This document shows, piece after piece, positions 43,504-54,660 of a stretch of 64,000 nt of DNA. The translations under genes were made by a program, and so were the position numbers. Numbering within the stretch: position 1 is the first letter of the stretch; every line of letters starts with the position of its first letter. The notes under the pieces are model-generated. The model was not told where the DNA came from. It did no database searches and saw only the letters and a program-made list of their open reading frames with translations. Source of the stretch: Flavobacterium ginsenosidimutans (GTDB taxonomy: Bacteria > Bacteroidota > Bacteroidia > Flavobacteriales > Flavobacteriaceae); assembly GCF_003254625.1 (NCBI RefSeq), contig NZ_QJRJ01000075.1, forward strand, positions 124,001-188,000. The letters run 5' to 3'.

Positions 43504-45012
43504 ATGAAAATTAAAAATATATTGATAACAGGAAGCTTGTGTTTCCTGACACTTTTTAGTTGTACAGACATAGAAGAAAATGTGTATGATAAATATCCTG
43601 CAGAAGATTTTTACGGAACTCCTGAAGGTGCTGATATAGCACTAGCAAGCGTTTATGCGCAAATTCCTGGAGAATTCGTGAGAGACGGAGCAAGTGGTGT
43701 TGGTTATGCTGGAGCAGATAACGGATGGTACGATATGAACTGTATGTCTTCTGACGAACAGGTTATTCCGCATAGAAATACGGGTGACTGGCAGATGGAT
43801 TTTGCTCGTCTTCACAAACATGAATGGCTTCCAACTGATTTTATTATAGGTAATACTTGGAACTGGCTTTATAAATCTATTTTCAATGCCAATCTAGCAG
43901 TAGATTTATTGCAAAAAGCGAATGCTGACGCTTCAAAAATTGCTGAAGCAAAAACATTAAGAGCTTTCTTTTATTATTTATTGATTGATGATTTTGGTGA
44001 TGTTCCTTTCTACACAGACAATAATATTACTGTTGATAAAATTCCGCAGTCAAGCCGTAAAGAGGTTTATGATTTTATTGTAAAAGAACTAACTGAAAAC
44101 GTTGAATTGTTATCTGGAACAAGAGGCGGAAATTATTATGGAAGATTCAATAAATGGGCAGGTTATACTTTGTTAGCAAAAGTATATTTGAACGCAGAAG
44201 TTTATACAGGAACTCCAAAATGGAACGAAGCTTTAACAGCGTGTAACAAAGTTGCCGATGGCGGATTTACACTTCACTCTGGAGCTACAGATGCTTCAAA
44301 TCCGTTAGGAAGTAAATATTACGAGTTATTTGGAGATGTGCTTCCAGAAGACGAAACGATCTTGCCAATTTATGCTACTCTAGATATTGTTTCTCGTAAC
44401 GTTTATGCTGTTCGAAGTTTATACGGTGCTCATGCACAAGCTTTATTCGGTTTCAGCGGTTGGAATGGTACAATTGTTCCTAAAGATTTCTTCTTGAAAT
44501 ATGATGCAAATGATGTTCGTAGAAAACAGTTTTTGTTTGGAGAACAGCCAGGAGGTTTCAATTATACGCTTGATGTTGCTTCATTAGACAATCCAGGAGC
44601 AGATCCTCAAGCGGGTGTTCGTAATGTGAAATTTTATCCTGTAGCACCTAGAACTGGTGGAGGTGCTTCTAACGACTTCCCTATTTTCAGATACGCAGAT
44701 GTTATCTTAATGATGGCAGAATGTAATGCTCGTTTAGGAAACGCTGCTGCTGCAAAACCATTTATTGATCAGATTAGACAACGCGCAGGATTAAACGCTT
44801 TAGACCACAATCCTACTCTAGATGATATTTACAACGAAAGAGGATTTGAATTAAACTGGGAAGGCCATAGAAGACAAGATATGATTCGTTTCAATAAATT
44901 TTTATTGGCTAACGAATTTAGACCTGAGTCTCCTGCTTTCAGAAAATTGTTCCCAATTCCAACCTCAGCTTTAGATGCCAATCGTGGATTAAAACAAAAC
45001 CCTGGTTACTAA
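43504..45012 (+). CDS. SusD/RagB-family surface glycan-binding lipoprotein
   Basis: A 502-residue outer-surface lipoprotein, the lid of the SusC transporter. The lipobox is LTLFSC (C20), followed by TDIEENVYDKYPAEDFYGTPEG, typical of SusD proteins. TPR-like helices carry AKTLRAFFYYLLIDDFGDVPF (about 153-173). The C-terminal RagB/SusD stretch is RYADVILMMAECNARLG and NEEGFELNWEGHRRQDMIRF-like wording near 455-475. It begins 8 bp after the SusC stop. Starch-type ligands are inferred from the downstream amylase and GH97 genes. Confidence 0.95.
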   Translation: MKIKNILITGSLCFLTLFSCTDIEENVYDKYPAEDFYGTPEGADIALASVYAQIPGEFVRDGASGVGYAGADNGWYDMNCMSSDEQVIPHRNTGDWQMDFARLHKHEWLPTDFIIGNTWNWLYKSIFNANLAVDLLQKANADASKIAEAKTLRAFFYYLLIDDFGDVPFYTDNNITVDKIPQSSRKEVYDFIVKELTENVELLSGTRGGNYYGRFNKWAGYTLLAKVYLNAEVYTGTPKWNEALTACNKVADGGFTLHSGATDASNPLGSKYYELFGDVLPEDETILPIYATLDIVSRNVYAVRSLYGAHAQALFGFSGWNGTIVPKDFFLKYDANDVRRKQFLFGEQPGGFNYTLDVASLDNPGADPQAGVRNVKFYPVAPRTGGGASNDFPIFRYADVILMMAECNARLGNAAAAKPFIDQIRQRAGLNALDHNPTLDDIYNERGFELNWEGHRRQDMIRFNKFLLANEFRPESPAFRKLFPIPTSALDANRGLKQNPGY

Positions 45013-45025
45013 AAACAAAACTATC

Positions 45026-46105
45026 ATGAAAAAATATATCAATAAATTATTCATATTAGGCAGTTTGCTGTTCTTGGGTTCATCCTGCGACACTGACGCC
45101 CCATTAACGACATTAAAATCTGTTAGTTTCCCTTCAGAAATAAGTGTTTCAACAAGTACATTAGTTTTAACAGAAGATACCGCTGCCGATCAGGTTTTAC
45201 TGGTTTCTTGGCCAGAAGTCGCTTTTCCTATTGAAGCTCCAGTAACGTACGCTATTCAATTTGATTTAGTTGGAGATACGAGTGGTGCAAACGCTTGGAT
45301 GAAAGCAAAACGAATTGAAGTAGGTACAGATGTTTTAAGCAGAGCTTTAATTGGAGAAGAATTAAATAAAATTGCTGTAGATCTAGGTCTTCCTATTAAT
45401 GTTGAAGGAAAACTAGTCGTTCGCGTAGAAGCTGCGATGGATCGTAAAGTATATTCAAATCCTGTTACTTTAACAGTTACTCCTTATGAAAAAAGCGTTG
45501 TTTTTGGCGAAATTTATATGCCCGGAAGCTATCAAGGCTGGGCTATTGAAACCGCTGCGGCTTTAACAGCAATTCAAAAAGGAGTGTACCAAGGTTACAT
45601 GACTGTTGCCGAAGGTGCAGGACTAGGATTTAAGTTAAATACAGAAAGAAACTGGGCTCAATTTTATGGCGCTGGCGATACAAACAGTGATCTTAAAAAC
45701 ATGAGTGATACAGATTTTGTACTCCCTGGAGCTGGTTCATATCAAATTAAAGTGAATTTGAACACTTTAAAATGGACTGCAACGCCTTATTCTTGGGGAA
45801 TTGTTGGTGATGCGACTTCTGGAAGCTGGGATAACAGCACACCGATGAGCTACGATCATCAGACAAAAACTTGGAAAGTTACTGCCGTTTTAGTTCCTGG
45901 AAATGTGAAATTCAGATTAAACAACAGCTGGACAATCAATTACGGGCCTAAAAACACAACTGACGGAATTGTATATCTAGACGATCAAGGTTCTCATTAT
46001 GTTGGCGAAGGCGGAACTTACGAAATCACATTACAAATAAATGATGTCGATCCTGCAAGTACTGGATATCCTCCAACAGCAACTTATACGATTACAAAAA
46101 AATAA
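45026..46105 (+). CDS. SusE-like starch-binding outer-membrane lipoprotein
   Basis: A 359-residue lipoprotein (lipobox LFLGSSC, C21). The N-terminal SusE-type beta-sandwich (about 25-150) has VLVSWPEV-like wording (VLLVSWPEVAFPIEAPVTYAIQFD). Two further beta domains (about 160-255 and 257-358) each open with a tryptophan-rich SYQGWAIE or WGIVGDATSGSWDNSTPM motif, the mark of SusE/SusF carbohydrate-binding modules, which use aromatic platforms to hold alpha-glucan helices. It lies 13 bp after susD. Two such modules make it more SusE-like than SusF-like (three modules). Confidence 0.85.
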   Translation: MKKYINKLFILGSLLFLGSSCDTDAPLTTLKSVSFPSEISVSTSTLVLTEDTAADQVLLVSWPEVAFPIEAPVTYAIQFDLVGDTSGANAWMKAKRIEVGTDVLSRALIGEELNKIAVDLGLPINVEGKLVVRVEAAMDRKVYSNPVTLTVTPYEKSVVFGEIYMPGSYQGWAIETAAALTAIQKGVYQGYMTVAEGAGLGFKLNTERNWAQFYGAGDTNSDLKNMSDTDFVLPGAGSYQIKVNLNTLKWTATPYSWGIVGDATSGSWDNSTPMSYDHQTKTWKVTAVLVPGNVKFRLNNSWTINYGPKNTTDGIVYLDDQGSHYVGEGGTYEITLQINDVDPASTGYPPTATYTITKK

Positions 46106-46133
46106 AAAATTAAGTTTAGTTTGGTTTGAGTTT

Positions 46134-46161
46134 ACCTGTCTTTTTACTTCGAAAGGCAGGT
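46134..46161 (+). other. Intercistronic hairpin between the SusE-like and GH13 genes
   Basis: ACCTGTCTTT (46134-46143) can pair with AAAGGCAGGT (46152-46161), one G-U pair, around an 8-nt loop. No T run follows on the plus strand, so partial attenuation or RNA stabilisation is more likely than termination. Confidence 0.4.
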
Positions 46162-46191
46162 TACTTCTCAACCACTTAAAATGTAAAAATT

Positions 46192-47574
46192 ATGAAATTT
46201 AATATAAAAATCATTTACGGATTATTGCTTGCATTAGCATTTGTTTCGTGCAGTTCTTCTGATGATGACAACAAAACTCCAGCATTTCCGTATACACAAT
46301 ATGGAGCACCTTTTGAAAAAATGCCAAAGAAAGAAGATGCAGTAATTTATCAAGTAAATATTCGTGCTTTTAGTCAGGCTGGAACACTTAAAGGAGTTCA
46401 AGAAAGGCTTTCTCAAATTCAGGAATTAGGAGCAAATGTCATTTATTTAATGCCTATTTATCCTGTTGGAAAAGAAAGAGCAACTGGCGAATTAGGATCT
46501 CCTTACGCAGTAAAAGATTATAAAGCGATAAATCCTGATTTTGGAACTTTACAAGATCTTCAAACTTTAGTTGAAGAAGCGCACAAGAAAAACATGGCTG
46601 TTGTTTTAGACTGGGTTGCAAACCATACAGCTTGGGACAACGCTTGGATTACACAGCATAAAGATTGGTATCAGCAAGATGCTAGTGGCAATATTATCAT
46701 TCCTCCAGGAACAAATTATAATGATGTCGCACAGCTAAATTTCAATAATACTGAAATGAAAGACGCGATGATCGATGCGATGTCATATTGGGTTTATAAT
46801 GCGAATATTGACGGTTTCAGATGCGATTATGCCGATTTTGTTCCGAACAATTTCTGGTCAGATGCAATATCAAAACTTAGAAAAATTAAAAAGAATCAAA
46901 CGATTTTAATGCTGGCTGAAGGTTCAAAATACAATCACTTTGCATCAGGTTTTGATTATACTTTTGGGTTTAATTTTTTCTCTACTCTTGAACAGCTTTT
47001 TAAAGAAAGTAAACCCGCAACAACTATTCAAGATTCTAATGCTACAGAATATGCAAACGTTTACGATCCAACAAACAAAATAGTTAGATACACGAGCAAT
47101 CATGACGTGAATCTTTCTGATGGAACGCCATTAGAGCTTTTTGGAGGCAAAAAAGGATCTATGGCAACATTTGTTGTCGCAGCTTATTTAAAATCAATTC
47201 CAATGATTTATAACGGACAAGAAATTGGCTACGACAAAAGATTAAATTATTTTGCAAAAACACCAATTGACTGGTCAACTGCAGACAATGAAATGCTAGC
47301 TGAATACAAAAAAATCATTGCTTTCAGAAACGCAAGCAACGCTCTTAAAACAGGAGAATTTACAGGTTACAGCAGTAATTCTGTTAGTGCTTTCACAATG
47401 ACAAAAGACTCTGAAAAAGTATTCGTACTTTCAAATTTAACAAGTTCAACTGTAAAACATCTAATTCCTTCAACATTAAAAGGAACTTGGAAAGATGCTT
47501 TTAGCGGAGCTTCAGTAACGGTTAGTTCAGATGTAACACTTCAGCCTTTTCAATATTTAGTATTGAAAAATTAA
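46192..47574 (+). CDS. GH13 alpha-amylase-family lipoprotein
   Basis: A 460-residue (beta/alpha)8 glycoside hydrolase, anchored as a lipoprotein (lipobox ALAFVSC, C20, then SSSDDDN, a surface-export-like acidic tract). It hydrolyses alpha-1,4 links of starch-like glucans. Conserved GH13 regions: I, VVLDWVANHT (about 143-152); II, IDGFRCDYAD with the nucleophile Asp (about 210); III, MLAEGS with the acid/base Glu (about 242); IV, YTSNHDVN with the third Asp (about 306). It is compact, with a short domain C. It resembles the GH13 domain of the large amylase at 50061, so the two are paralogues. Location: cell surface or periplasm. Confidence 0.92.
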   Translation: MKFNIKIIYGLLLALAFVSCSSSDDDNKTPAFPYTQYGAPFEKMPKKEDAVIYQVNIRAFSQAGTLKGVQERLSQIQELGANVIYLMPIYPVGKERATGELGSPYAVKDYKAINPDFGTLQDLQTLVEEAHKKNMAVVLDWVANHTAWDNAWITQHKDWYQQDASGNIIIPPGTNYNDVAQLNFNNTEMKDAMIDAMSYWVYNANIDGFRCDYADFVPNNFWSDAISKLRKIKKNQTILMLAEGSKYNHFASGFDYTFGFNFFSTLEQLFKESKPATTIQDSNATEYANVYDPTNKIVRYTSNHDVNLSDGTPLELFGGKKGSMATFVVAAYLKSIPMIYNGQEIGYDKRLNYFAKTPIDWSTADNEMLAEYKKIIAFRNASNALKTGEFTGYSSNSVSAFTMTKDSEKVFVLSNLTSSTVKHLIPSTLKGTWKDAFSGASVTVSSDVTLQPFQYLVLKN

Positions 47575-47601
47575 TTTCAATGCAGCTTTAAATAAAATTA
47601 A

Positions 47602-49800
<2,199 letters not shown>

Positions 49801-49812
49801 TTTAAGATGCTA

Positions 49813-49828
49813 TCCCGAAGCTTCGGGA
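49813..49828. repeat. 16-bp perfect palindrome TCCCGAAGCTTCGGGA
   Basis: Located 13 bp after the GH97 stop. The same TCCCGA...TCGGGA core forms the terminator stem of the cold-shock gene (10664-10685). No T run here. Confidence 0.6.
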
Positions 49829-49856
49829 CTGAGATACTCAGTTTCTAAGTTTTTTT

Positions 49857-49916
49857 ACCACGAATTTTCAGAATTAAGATTTTCTAGATAAATCCTTATT
49901 CGTGAATTCGTGGCAG
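49857..49916. repeat. CCACGAATT inverted repeat, copy upstream of the secreted amylase
   Basis: CCACGAATT at 49859-49867 faces AATTCGTGG at about 49903-49911, with GAATTAAGATT-type filler between. A closely similar structure follows the amylase gene at 53182-53240. With flanking A and T runs it may act as a terminator or RNA-end stabiliser. Confidence 0.65.
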
Positions 49917-50060
49917 AAAAACTATGCTCTTTTTTGAGCAAAAAATTAAAACTTACTACTTGAAAACTATTAACCACAAAATGTTTGTCGAATTTAAAAA
50001 CAATGCGAGTGAGAATGAATTTTAGTTAGAAATGCCGACAAGCATGCAAAAACTATTATT

Positions 50061-53000
50061 ATGAAAATCAAAATTACCACTAGATTATTTCATATTACCA
50101 AAGCATTAATTTGCTTTCTATTATTATTTGCAAGTTCAGTTTATGCACAAGATCCTGCTCAGTACGGAACACCCTTTGCAGGAGTGCCTGATACGAGAGA
50201 TATCAATATGTATCAGGTGCATATTCGTCCGTTTAGCGCCAACGGAGATTTAGCCGGAGTAACCGCCCGATTAGACAATATAAAAGCACTCGGCACTAAT
50301 GTTATTTATTTAATGCCAATTTTTCCCCACGGCACAGACTCCCGAAGTTCGGCTTCGCCCTATTGTATCAAAGACTTTAAAGCCGTCGGTTCTGAATACG
50401 GTTCACTGGCTGATTTAAGAACTTTGGTTGATGGCGCTCACAGCCGCGGCATGGCCGTTATTTTAGATATTGCCATCAACGGAACATCATGGGATCACGG
50501 ATGGACCGTTTCACATCCTGAATATTACAAACGAACCGGAACCACAATTCAGCAGTTAGGAAACTTCTCTGATATTGCAGCGCTTGATCTTAATAGTTCA
50601 GCAACAAGAGCAGCCATTAAAGATGCTATGCGCTATTGGATTTTTGCAGCTAATATTGACGGTTACCGTTGCGATTATGCTAATAACCCTCCTTTAGATT
50701 TTTGGTCAGAAGTAAATTCAAATCTTCGAAGCATAACTTCTCACAACTTATTAATGTTAGCCGAAGGCGACAGACAAGAAAACTTTCAAGTTGGTTTCGA
50801 CATGAATTATGGAGATAGATGGTTTCATGCTGGGTTATATGATATTGCTAGCGGCGGACCTGTTTCTCAAAGAATTCAAGATCAAACTACTTATGAATAT
50901 GCGAAAGCAACTGGAAATCAGCAAATCGTTAGATATACTGGAAATCACGATACCTACACAAATGATGATGGCGTAAGAAGACCATTTGTTGTATTTAAAA
51001 ACCATAACGGAGTCGTTGCAAACTTTCTAGTTTCAGCTTATATGCGAGGCGTTCCTTTTTTAATGAGCGGACAAGAAATTGATTACGAACCAAAAACAGA
51101 CTGGCCGTGGACTAATTTTAAATTCAATTGGTCTCAAAATCCAACTGCCGCCGCAGATTTCGCAAAAATCTTAAATTTCAGAACAACAAGTGCAGCCATT
51201 AGACGCGGTGATTTAACGACGTATGCTAATGATGATATTAGTATTTTCACCAAAACATTAGGAACTGAGAAAGTTATTGTAATGTCGAATTTGAGAAACG
51301 CAGCTAAATCGTACGTTATTCCAGCGGCTTTAGCGGGAACTTATGTAAATCCATATAACAATAATGCTTCGGTTACTTTAACCGCAGGTGCAACGCGTAA
51401 TTTTGCTGCTTTCGAATATTTGGTTTTAACTAATACAAATGCTCCGGTTGTAGCCGTTACAGGAGTTTCTGTGAGTCCAACAACAGTAACTGTTGGTTTA
51501 GGATCTACACAACAATTAAATGCTACAATTGCTCCTGCAAATGCAACAAATCAAAACGTAACTTGGACATCGAGCAATACAGCTGTGGCAACAGTAAGTG
51601 CTTCTGGTTTAGTTACAGCAGTTGCAGCAGGAACAGCAACTATTACAGTTAAAACAGTTGATGGAAATAAAACAGCAACTTCTGCAATAACTGTCGCTGC
51701 AATTCCCGTTTCTTCTGTAGCCGTTTCTCCAACTTCTGCAAGTCTATATGCTGGAAATACACAACAGCTTTCTGCAACAATTTCACCAGCAAATGCCACA
51801 AATAAAACGGTTACTTGGTCATCAAGCAATACCGCAATCGCAACGGTAAATTCAAGCGGACTTGTAACAGCAGTTTCTGCCGGAACAGCAACAATTACAG
51901 CAACTACACAAGACGGAAATAAAACAGCTTCGGCAACAATTACAGTAAATCCGAATACAAATTTCACGGTTTATTTCTATAAACCATCAAATTGGGGAAC
52001 TGGAATTAAAATTTACTATTGGAATGCTTTACCAACAGGAGTTTTGGCAACTGTAAACTGGCCTGGAGTAAACATGACCGATGCTGGAAATGGTTGGTAC
52101 AGTTATACATTTACAAACGTAACTTCAAGCAATTTAATTTTCAACGACGGAACCAATCAAACTGCCGACTTAAGCCGAAATAAAACAGGGTGGTATATGA
52201 ATGCTACTTGGTACGATTCAAATCCGGGAACGGGTGTTGCGGTTACAAGTGTAAGTTTGAGTCCAACCACAGCTTCATTGAATGTTGGCGGAACACAACA
52301 ATTGACTCCAACTGTTCTTCCTGCAAATGCTACTAATAAATCGGTAACCTATAGTTCAAATAATACGGCTGTAGCAACTGTAAATGCTTCAGGTTTAGTT
52401 ACCGCTGTAGCGAATGGAACGGCGACAATTACCGTTACAACTGTTGATGGAAGTAAAACAAGTACTTGTTTAGTATCGGTTACAACAGCTTCTGGAGGAG
52501 GAAATTATTACACGATCAAAAACAGATGGACTGGTGCTTATTTATCTGATGCAGGAACAAATGTAGGTTACGGAACGAGTGTTTCTAGCAACAATTATAA
52601 ATGGCAAAAAATTGCAATTGACGCTACTTATTTTGTATTGAAAAATGTAGCAACTGGTGAATTGATGAATATCGAAGGTCAAACTGGAAATGTACAATGT
52701 AACATCACCGATACCACTTTCTGGAGTGCGCAATGGTCAAGCGATTATATTGACGGAACTTGGACTCGTTTAAGAAACAGATGGCAGACAGGAAATATTA
52801 TTCATATCGAAAACCAAACTGGTTCTGCTCAATACGGAAATTCACAAGATGGCTGGTACAGTGCGCAATGGCAATTAGAACCAACAACTGTTGGAACTTC
52901 AAGAGCAGCATTAAATATTGAAGAAGCTTCTACAACTGAACCTGTAATTGGTATTTATCCAAATCCGGCAACAAACAATGAATTTCATGTTTTAATGCCT

Positions 53001-53174
53001 GAATTAACAAACGGAGATGCTGAAATTTTCGTTTCTGATTTGAACGGAAGAACAGTTTTAAATCAAAGACTTTCTTCTTCAGGACAAGTTAATCATCATT
53101 TATCTTCTGGAATTTATATTGTAAATATTGTTTCTAAAGATTTTAATGTGACTAAAAAACTGATTGTTAAATAA
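50061..53174 (+). CDS. T9SS-secreted GH13 alpha-amylase with Big2 repeats, starch-binding module and lectin-like domain
   Basis: A 1037-residue extracellular amylase. Order: signal peptide (1-29, ending VYAQ); GH13 domain (about 32-455) with the nucleophile Asp in IDGYRCDYAN, the acid/base Glu in MLAEGDR and the third Asp in TGNHDTY; Big2-type Ig domains 1 and 2 (about 462-632); a CBM26-like starch-binding module (about 634-718, YFYKPSNWGTGIKIYYWN); a third Big2 domain (about 727-808); a ricin-type/beta-trefoil-like domain (about 812-945, with two NRW(T/Q)TG repeats); and a T9SS sorting domain (963-1037, IGIYPNPATNNEFHVLM). It would attack starch outside the cell and feed SusC/D. It lies 260 bp after the GH97 gene and is bracketed by CCACGAATT repeats. 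Confidence 0.92.
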   Translation: MKIKITTRLFHITKALICFLLLFASSVYAQDPAQYGTPFAGVPDTRDINMYQVHIRPFSANGDLAGVTARLDNIKALGTNVIYLMPIFPHGTDSRSSASPYCIKDFKAVGSEYGSLADLRTLVDGAHSRGMAVILDIAINGTSWDHGWTVSHPEYYKRTGTTIQQLGNFSDIAALDLNSSATRAAIKDAMRYWIFAANIDGYRCDYANNPPLDFWSEVNSNLRSITSHNLLMLAEGDRQENFQVGFDMNYGDRWFHAGLYDIASGGPVSQRIQDQTTYEYAKATGNQQIVRYTGNHDTYTNDDGVRRPFVVFKNHNGVVANFLVSAYMRGVPFLMSGQEIDYEPKTDWPWTNFKFNWSQNPTAAADFAKILNFRTTSAAIRRGDLTTYANDDISIFTKTLGTEKVIVMSNLRNAAKSYVIPAALAGTYVNPYNNNASVTLTAGATRNFAAFEYLVLTNTNAPVVAVTGVSVSPTTVTVGLGSTQQLNATIAPANATNQNVTWTSSNTAVATVSASGLVTAVAAGTATITVKTVDGNKTATSAITVAAIPVSSVAVSPTSASLYAGNTQQLSATISPANATNKTVTWSSSNTAIATVNSSGLVTAVSAGTATITATTQDGNKTASATITVNPNTNFTVYFYKPSNWGTGIKIYYWNALPTGVLATVNWPGVNMTDAGNGWYSYTFTNVTSSNLIFNDGTNQTADLSRNKTGWYMNATWYDSNPGTGVAVTSVSLSPTTASLNVGGTQQLTPTVLPANATNKSVTYSSNNTAVATVNASGLVTAVANGTATITVTTVDGSKTSTCLVSVTTASGGGNYYTIKNRWTGAYLSDAGTNVGYGTSVSSNNYKWQKIAIDATYFVLKNVATGELMNIEGQTGNVQCNITDTTFWSAQWSSDYIDGTWTRLRNRWQTGNIIHIENQTGSAQYGNSQDGWYSAQWQLEPTTVGTSRAALNIEEASTTEPVIGIYPNPATNNEFHVLMPELTNGDAEIFVSDLNGRTVLNQRLSSSGQVNHHLSSGIYIVNIVSKDFNVTKKLIVK
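51445..52487 (+). repeat. Three Big2-type coding repeats in the amylase gene
   Basis: Repeats 1 and 2 are adjacent (about 51445-51700 and 51701-51955); repeat 3 (about 52237-52487) is set apart by the starch-binding module. All share VSxSP...TQQL...PANATN...SGLVTAV...GTATIT wording. This DNA also creates long spurious open frames on the minus strand. Confidence 0.8.
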
Positions 53175-53181
53175 TTTTTTT

Positions 53182-53240
53182 GCCACGAATTCCGAATTAA
53201 TTCTAAGTAAATTTTTAAAAATTCGTGAATTCGTGGCTAT
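53182..53240. repeat. CCACGAATT inverted repeat, copy downstream of the secreted amylase
   Basis: GCCACGAATT at 53182-53191 and AATTCGTGGC at about 53228-53237, followed by a T run. Second copy of the structure found before the gene (49857-49916). It probably terminates the amylase transcript and the facing minus-strand transcript. Confidence 0.7.
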
Positions 53241-53248
53241 TTTTTTTC

Positions 53249-53803
53249 TTAAAAAGTATAATTCAGAGCAAACCCGAAATTATTATTGAAGGTGATATCA
53301 TTTTTTATAACTGCAGGTTTAAATGCCAATCTTTCATCTACATTAAACTGTGACAATGCGGCATCAATATTGGCATCTATAATATTTAAAACATAAAAAC
53401 CGACCATAAACAAAGCGGATAAATCCCTGTTTCTTTGAAACTGTTTTTGTGCAGAAATCAATTGGCTTTCGCTTAATCCAGCTAAAAATTGCGAATCACT
53501 TTCTATACCTTCGAGTCTGCTTTTGTATTCGTCTCTATAAATATTATATTTTTTTTGATTGTCGATATACAAATAAGTGCTCGTACCAATTGCACCATAA
53601 ACTAAAGGAAGTTTCCAATATTTTTTATTATAAATCTGACCTAAACCTGGCAAAACAGCAGAATAAAAAGCCGCTTTTGAAGGACGAAGCGGATCAATAG
53701 TTTCAGATTTTAAAGAATCGTTTAAAATGATTTTATTTTTTCCTTGAGCGAAAATTGTAGTAAATCCAATAAGTAAAAAAAGAAAAAGAAATTGATTTTG
53801 CAT
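53249..53803 (-). CDS. DUF5683 domain protein, exported, 184 residues
   Basis: A signal peptide (about 1-20, ending TIFAQ) is followed by a short linker and the DUF5683 core: PSKAAFYSAVLPGLGQIYNKKYWKLPLVYGAIG in pieces (about 41-73), an amphipathic stretch, the paired helix FMVGFYVLNIIDANIDAALSQFNVD (about 132-156) and a C-terminal beta strand ending in an aromatic residue. It resembles the GLGQ-Y membrane hairpins of TM2-like proteins. Found widely in Bacteroidota, often near parB or cell-wall genes, but not so here. Likely an envelope protein of unknown role. Confidence 0.8.
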   Translation of the reverse strand: MQNQFLFLFLLIGFTTIFAQGKNKIILNDSLKSETIDPLRPSKAAFYSAVLPGLGQIYNKKYWKLPLVYGAIGTSTYLYIDNQKKYNIYRDEYKSRLEGIESDSQFLAGLSESQLISAQKQFQRNRDLSALFMVGFYVLNIIDANIDAALSQFNVDERLAFKPAVIKNDITFNNNFGFALNYTF

Positions 53804-53983
53804 AAAAGTTGGCTTTGAAAATTTTGTTTCAAAGAAAACTTTTTAGTTCTAAGATTTTTCTTAAATAAAAGATAAAGAAAGCTTAATTTTTAAATTATAC
53901 TGATAACCAAGTAAATACATTTAAATAATAAAAATAATACTACAAATTTTGGAGTATTCAACTTAAATCTGTTACTTTGCAAT

Positions 53984-54133
53984 ATGAAAACTACAGCAGT
54001 AAATAAAGAAGTTATTAAAAAAGCAATTATCAAAATGAGAGAAGATAAGGTTGCTGTACGCTCTTTTTTACAAGGGAAAACTTCTGCCGAAACCTTAACT
54101 TCAAAAGGTATCAAACTTGTTAAAACAATATAA
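53984..54133 (+). CDS. Small conserved-looking 49-residue protein, partner of the DUF6169-like gene
   Basis: A short gene: MKTTAVNKEVIKKAIIKM at the start, then REDKVAVRSFLQGKTSAETL and a basic end KGIKLVKTI. Highly basic and mostly helical, no signal peptide. Its codon use is that of a real gene, and its stop (54131-54133) overlaps the start of the next frame by 17 bp. The LQGKT...LxxKGIK wording recalls short proteins that precede DUF6169 genes in other Bacteroidota; this is from memory, not a search. Function unknown; a regulator or small partner of the downstream protein is possible. Confidence 0.6.
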   Translation: MKTTAVNKEVIKKAIIKMREDKVAVRSFLQGKTSAETLTSKGIKLVKTI

Positions 54134-54623
54134 TTATACTTTTAATTCTGATTCTGGTTATTATAGTTTCTTTACAAAAAGACAAATTGAATACAGGGTT
54201 GCTTTCTATGAAGATTTCACATTAGCATCTTGTGTTGGGAATGATATAGAACTTGGAAATGTTTATCAAATTACTATAGACAGAATTAGTTCTCAACCTG
54301 AACAGTTTGATGTATTGATTTCAGAAACAATCAAAAACATTATTGCCTCGTTTTTTGAAAATATTCATGATGCATTAATTTATATTTGCGATGATAATGA
54401 TAAAAAAGCATTTCAAAGATTTTCTGTTTTTGACAGATGGTACGAAAAAAGCTCCATGACCAATTATATCATTAAGCTTAATAATATTATCGAATTTGAT
54501 TCTGATAGAGAAATTATCAAACTTTATACTTCCCTAATGCTTCATAAAGAAAATGTCAATTTTAAAGTCATAAAAGACGCCTTTAATAATATCAGCAATG
54601 CATTAAATGGAGAAAAGCCATAA
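54117..54623 (+). CDS. DUF6169-like protein, about 168 residues
   Basis: A cytoplasmic, acidic protein without membrane segments. The order of short motifs (YNYTFNSDSGYYSFFTKRQIEYRVAF, TIKNIIASFFENIHDALIYICDDND, KKAFQRFSVFDRWY, SLMLHKENVNFKVIKDAF, each read separately) is that of the Bacteroidota DUF6169 family as I recall it. No ATG is available in the early part, so translation probably starts at TTG 54117, inside the upstream small gene, by coupling. The family has no known function. The small-plus-medium overlapping pair is laid out like a toxin-antitoxin or phage-defence unit, but no catalytic motif supports that. Confidence 0.6.
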   Translation: MLKQYNYTFNSDSGYYSFFTKRQIEYRVAFYEDFTLASCVGNDIELGNVYQITIDRISSQPEQFDVLISETIKNIIASFFENIHDALIYICDDNDKKAFQRFSVFDRWYEKSSMTNYIIKLNNIIEFDSDREIIKLYTSLMLHKENVNFKVIKDAFNNISNALNGEKP

Positions 54624-54624
54624 T

Positions 54625-54660
54625 AAAAATGCCGTTTGAGAATTTCAAACGGCATTTTTT
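54625..54660. terminator. Bidirectional terminator after the DUF6169-like gene
   Basis: AAAAATGCCGTTTGA (54625-54639) and TCAAACGGCATTTTT (54645-54659), 15-bp perfect arms with a 5-nt loop. It overlaps the last codon region of the minus-strand gene (stop at 54659-54661). Confidence 0.85.

Noticed and set aside
51551..51967. 138-codon minus-strand frame inside the amylase gene
   Set aside because: It arises from the repetitive Ala/Thr/Val-rich Big2 repeats on the plus strand; the translated product has only the mirrored repeat pattern.
53449..53700. Plus-strand frame opposite the DUF5683 gene
   Set aside because: Opposite a recognised domain and without promoter; a shadow.
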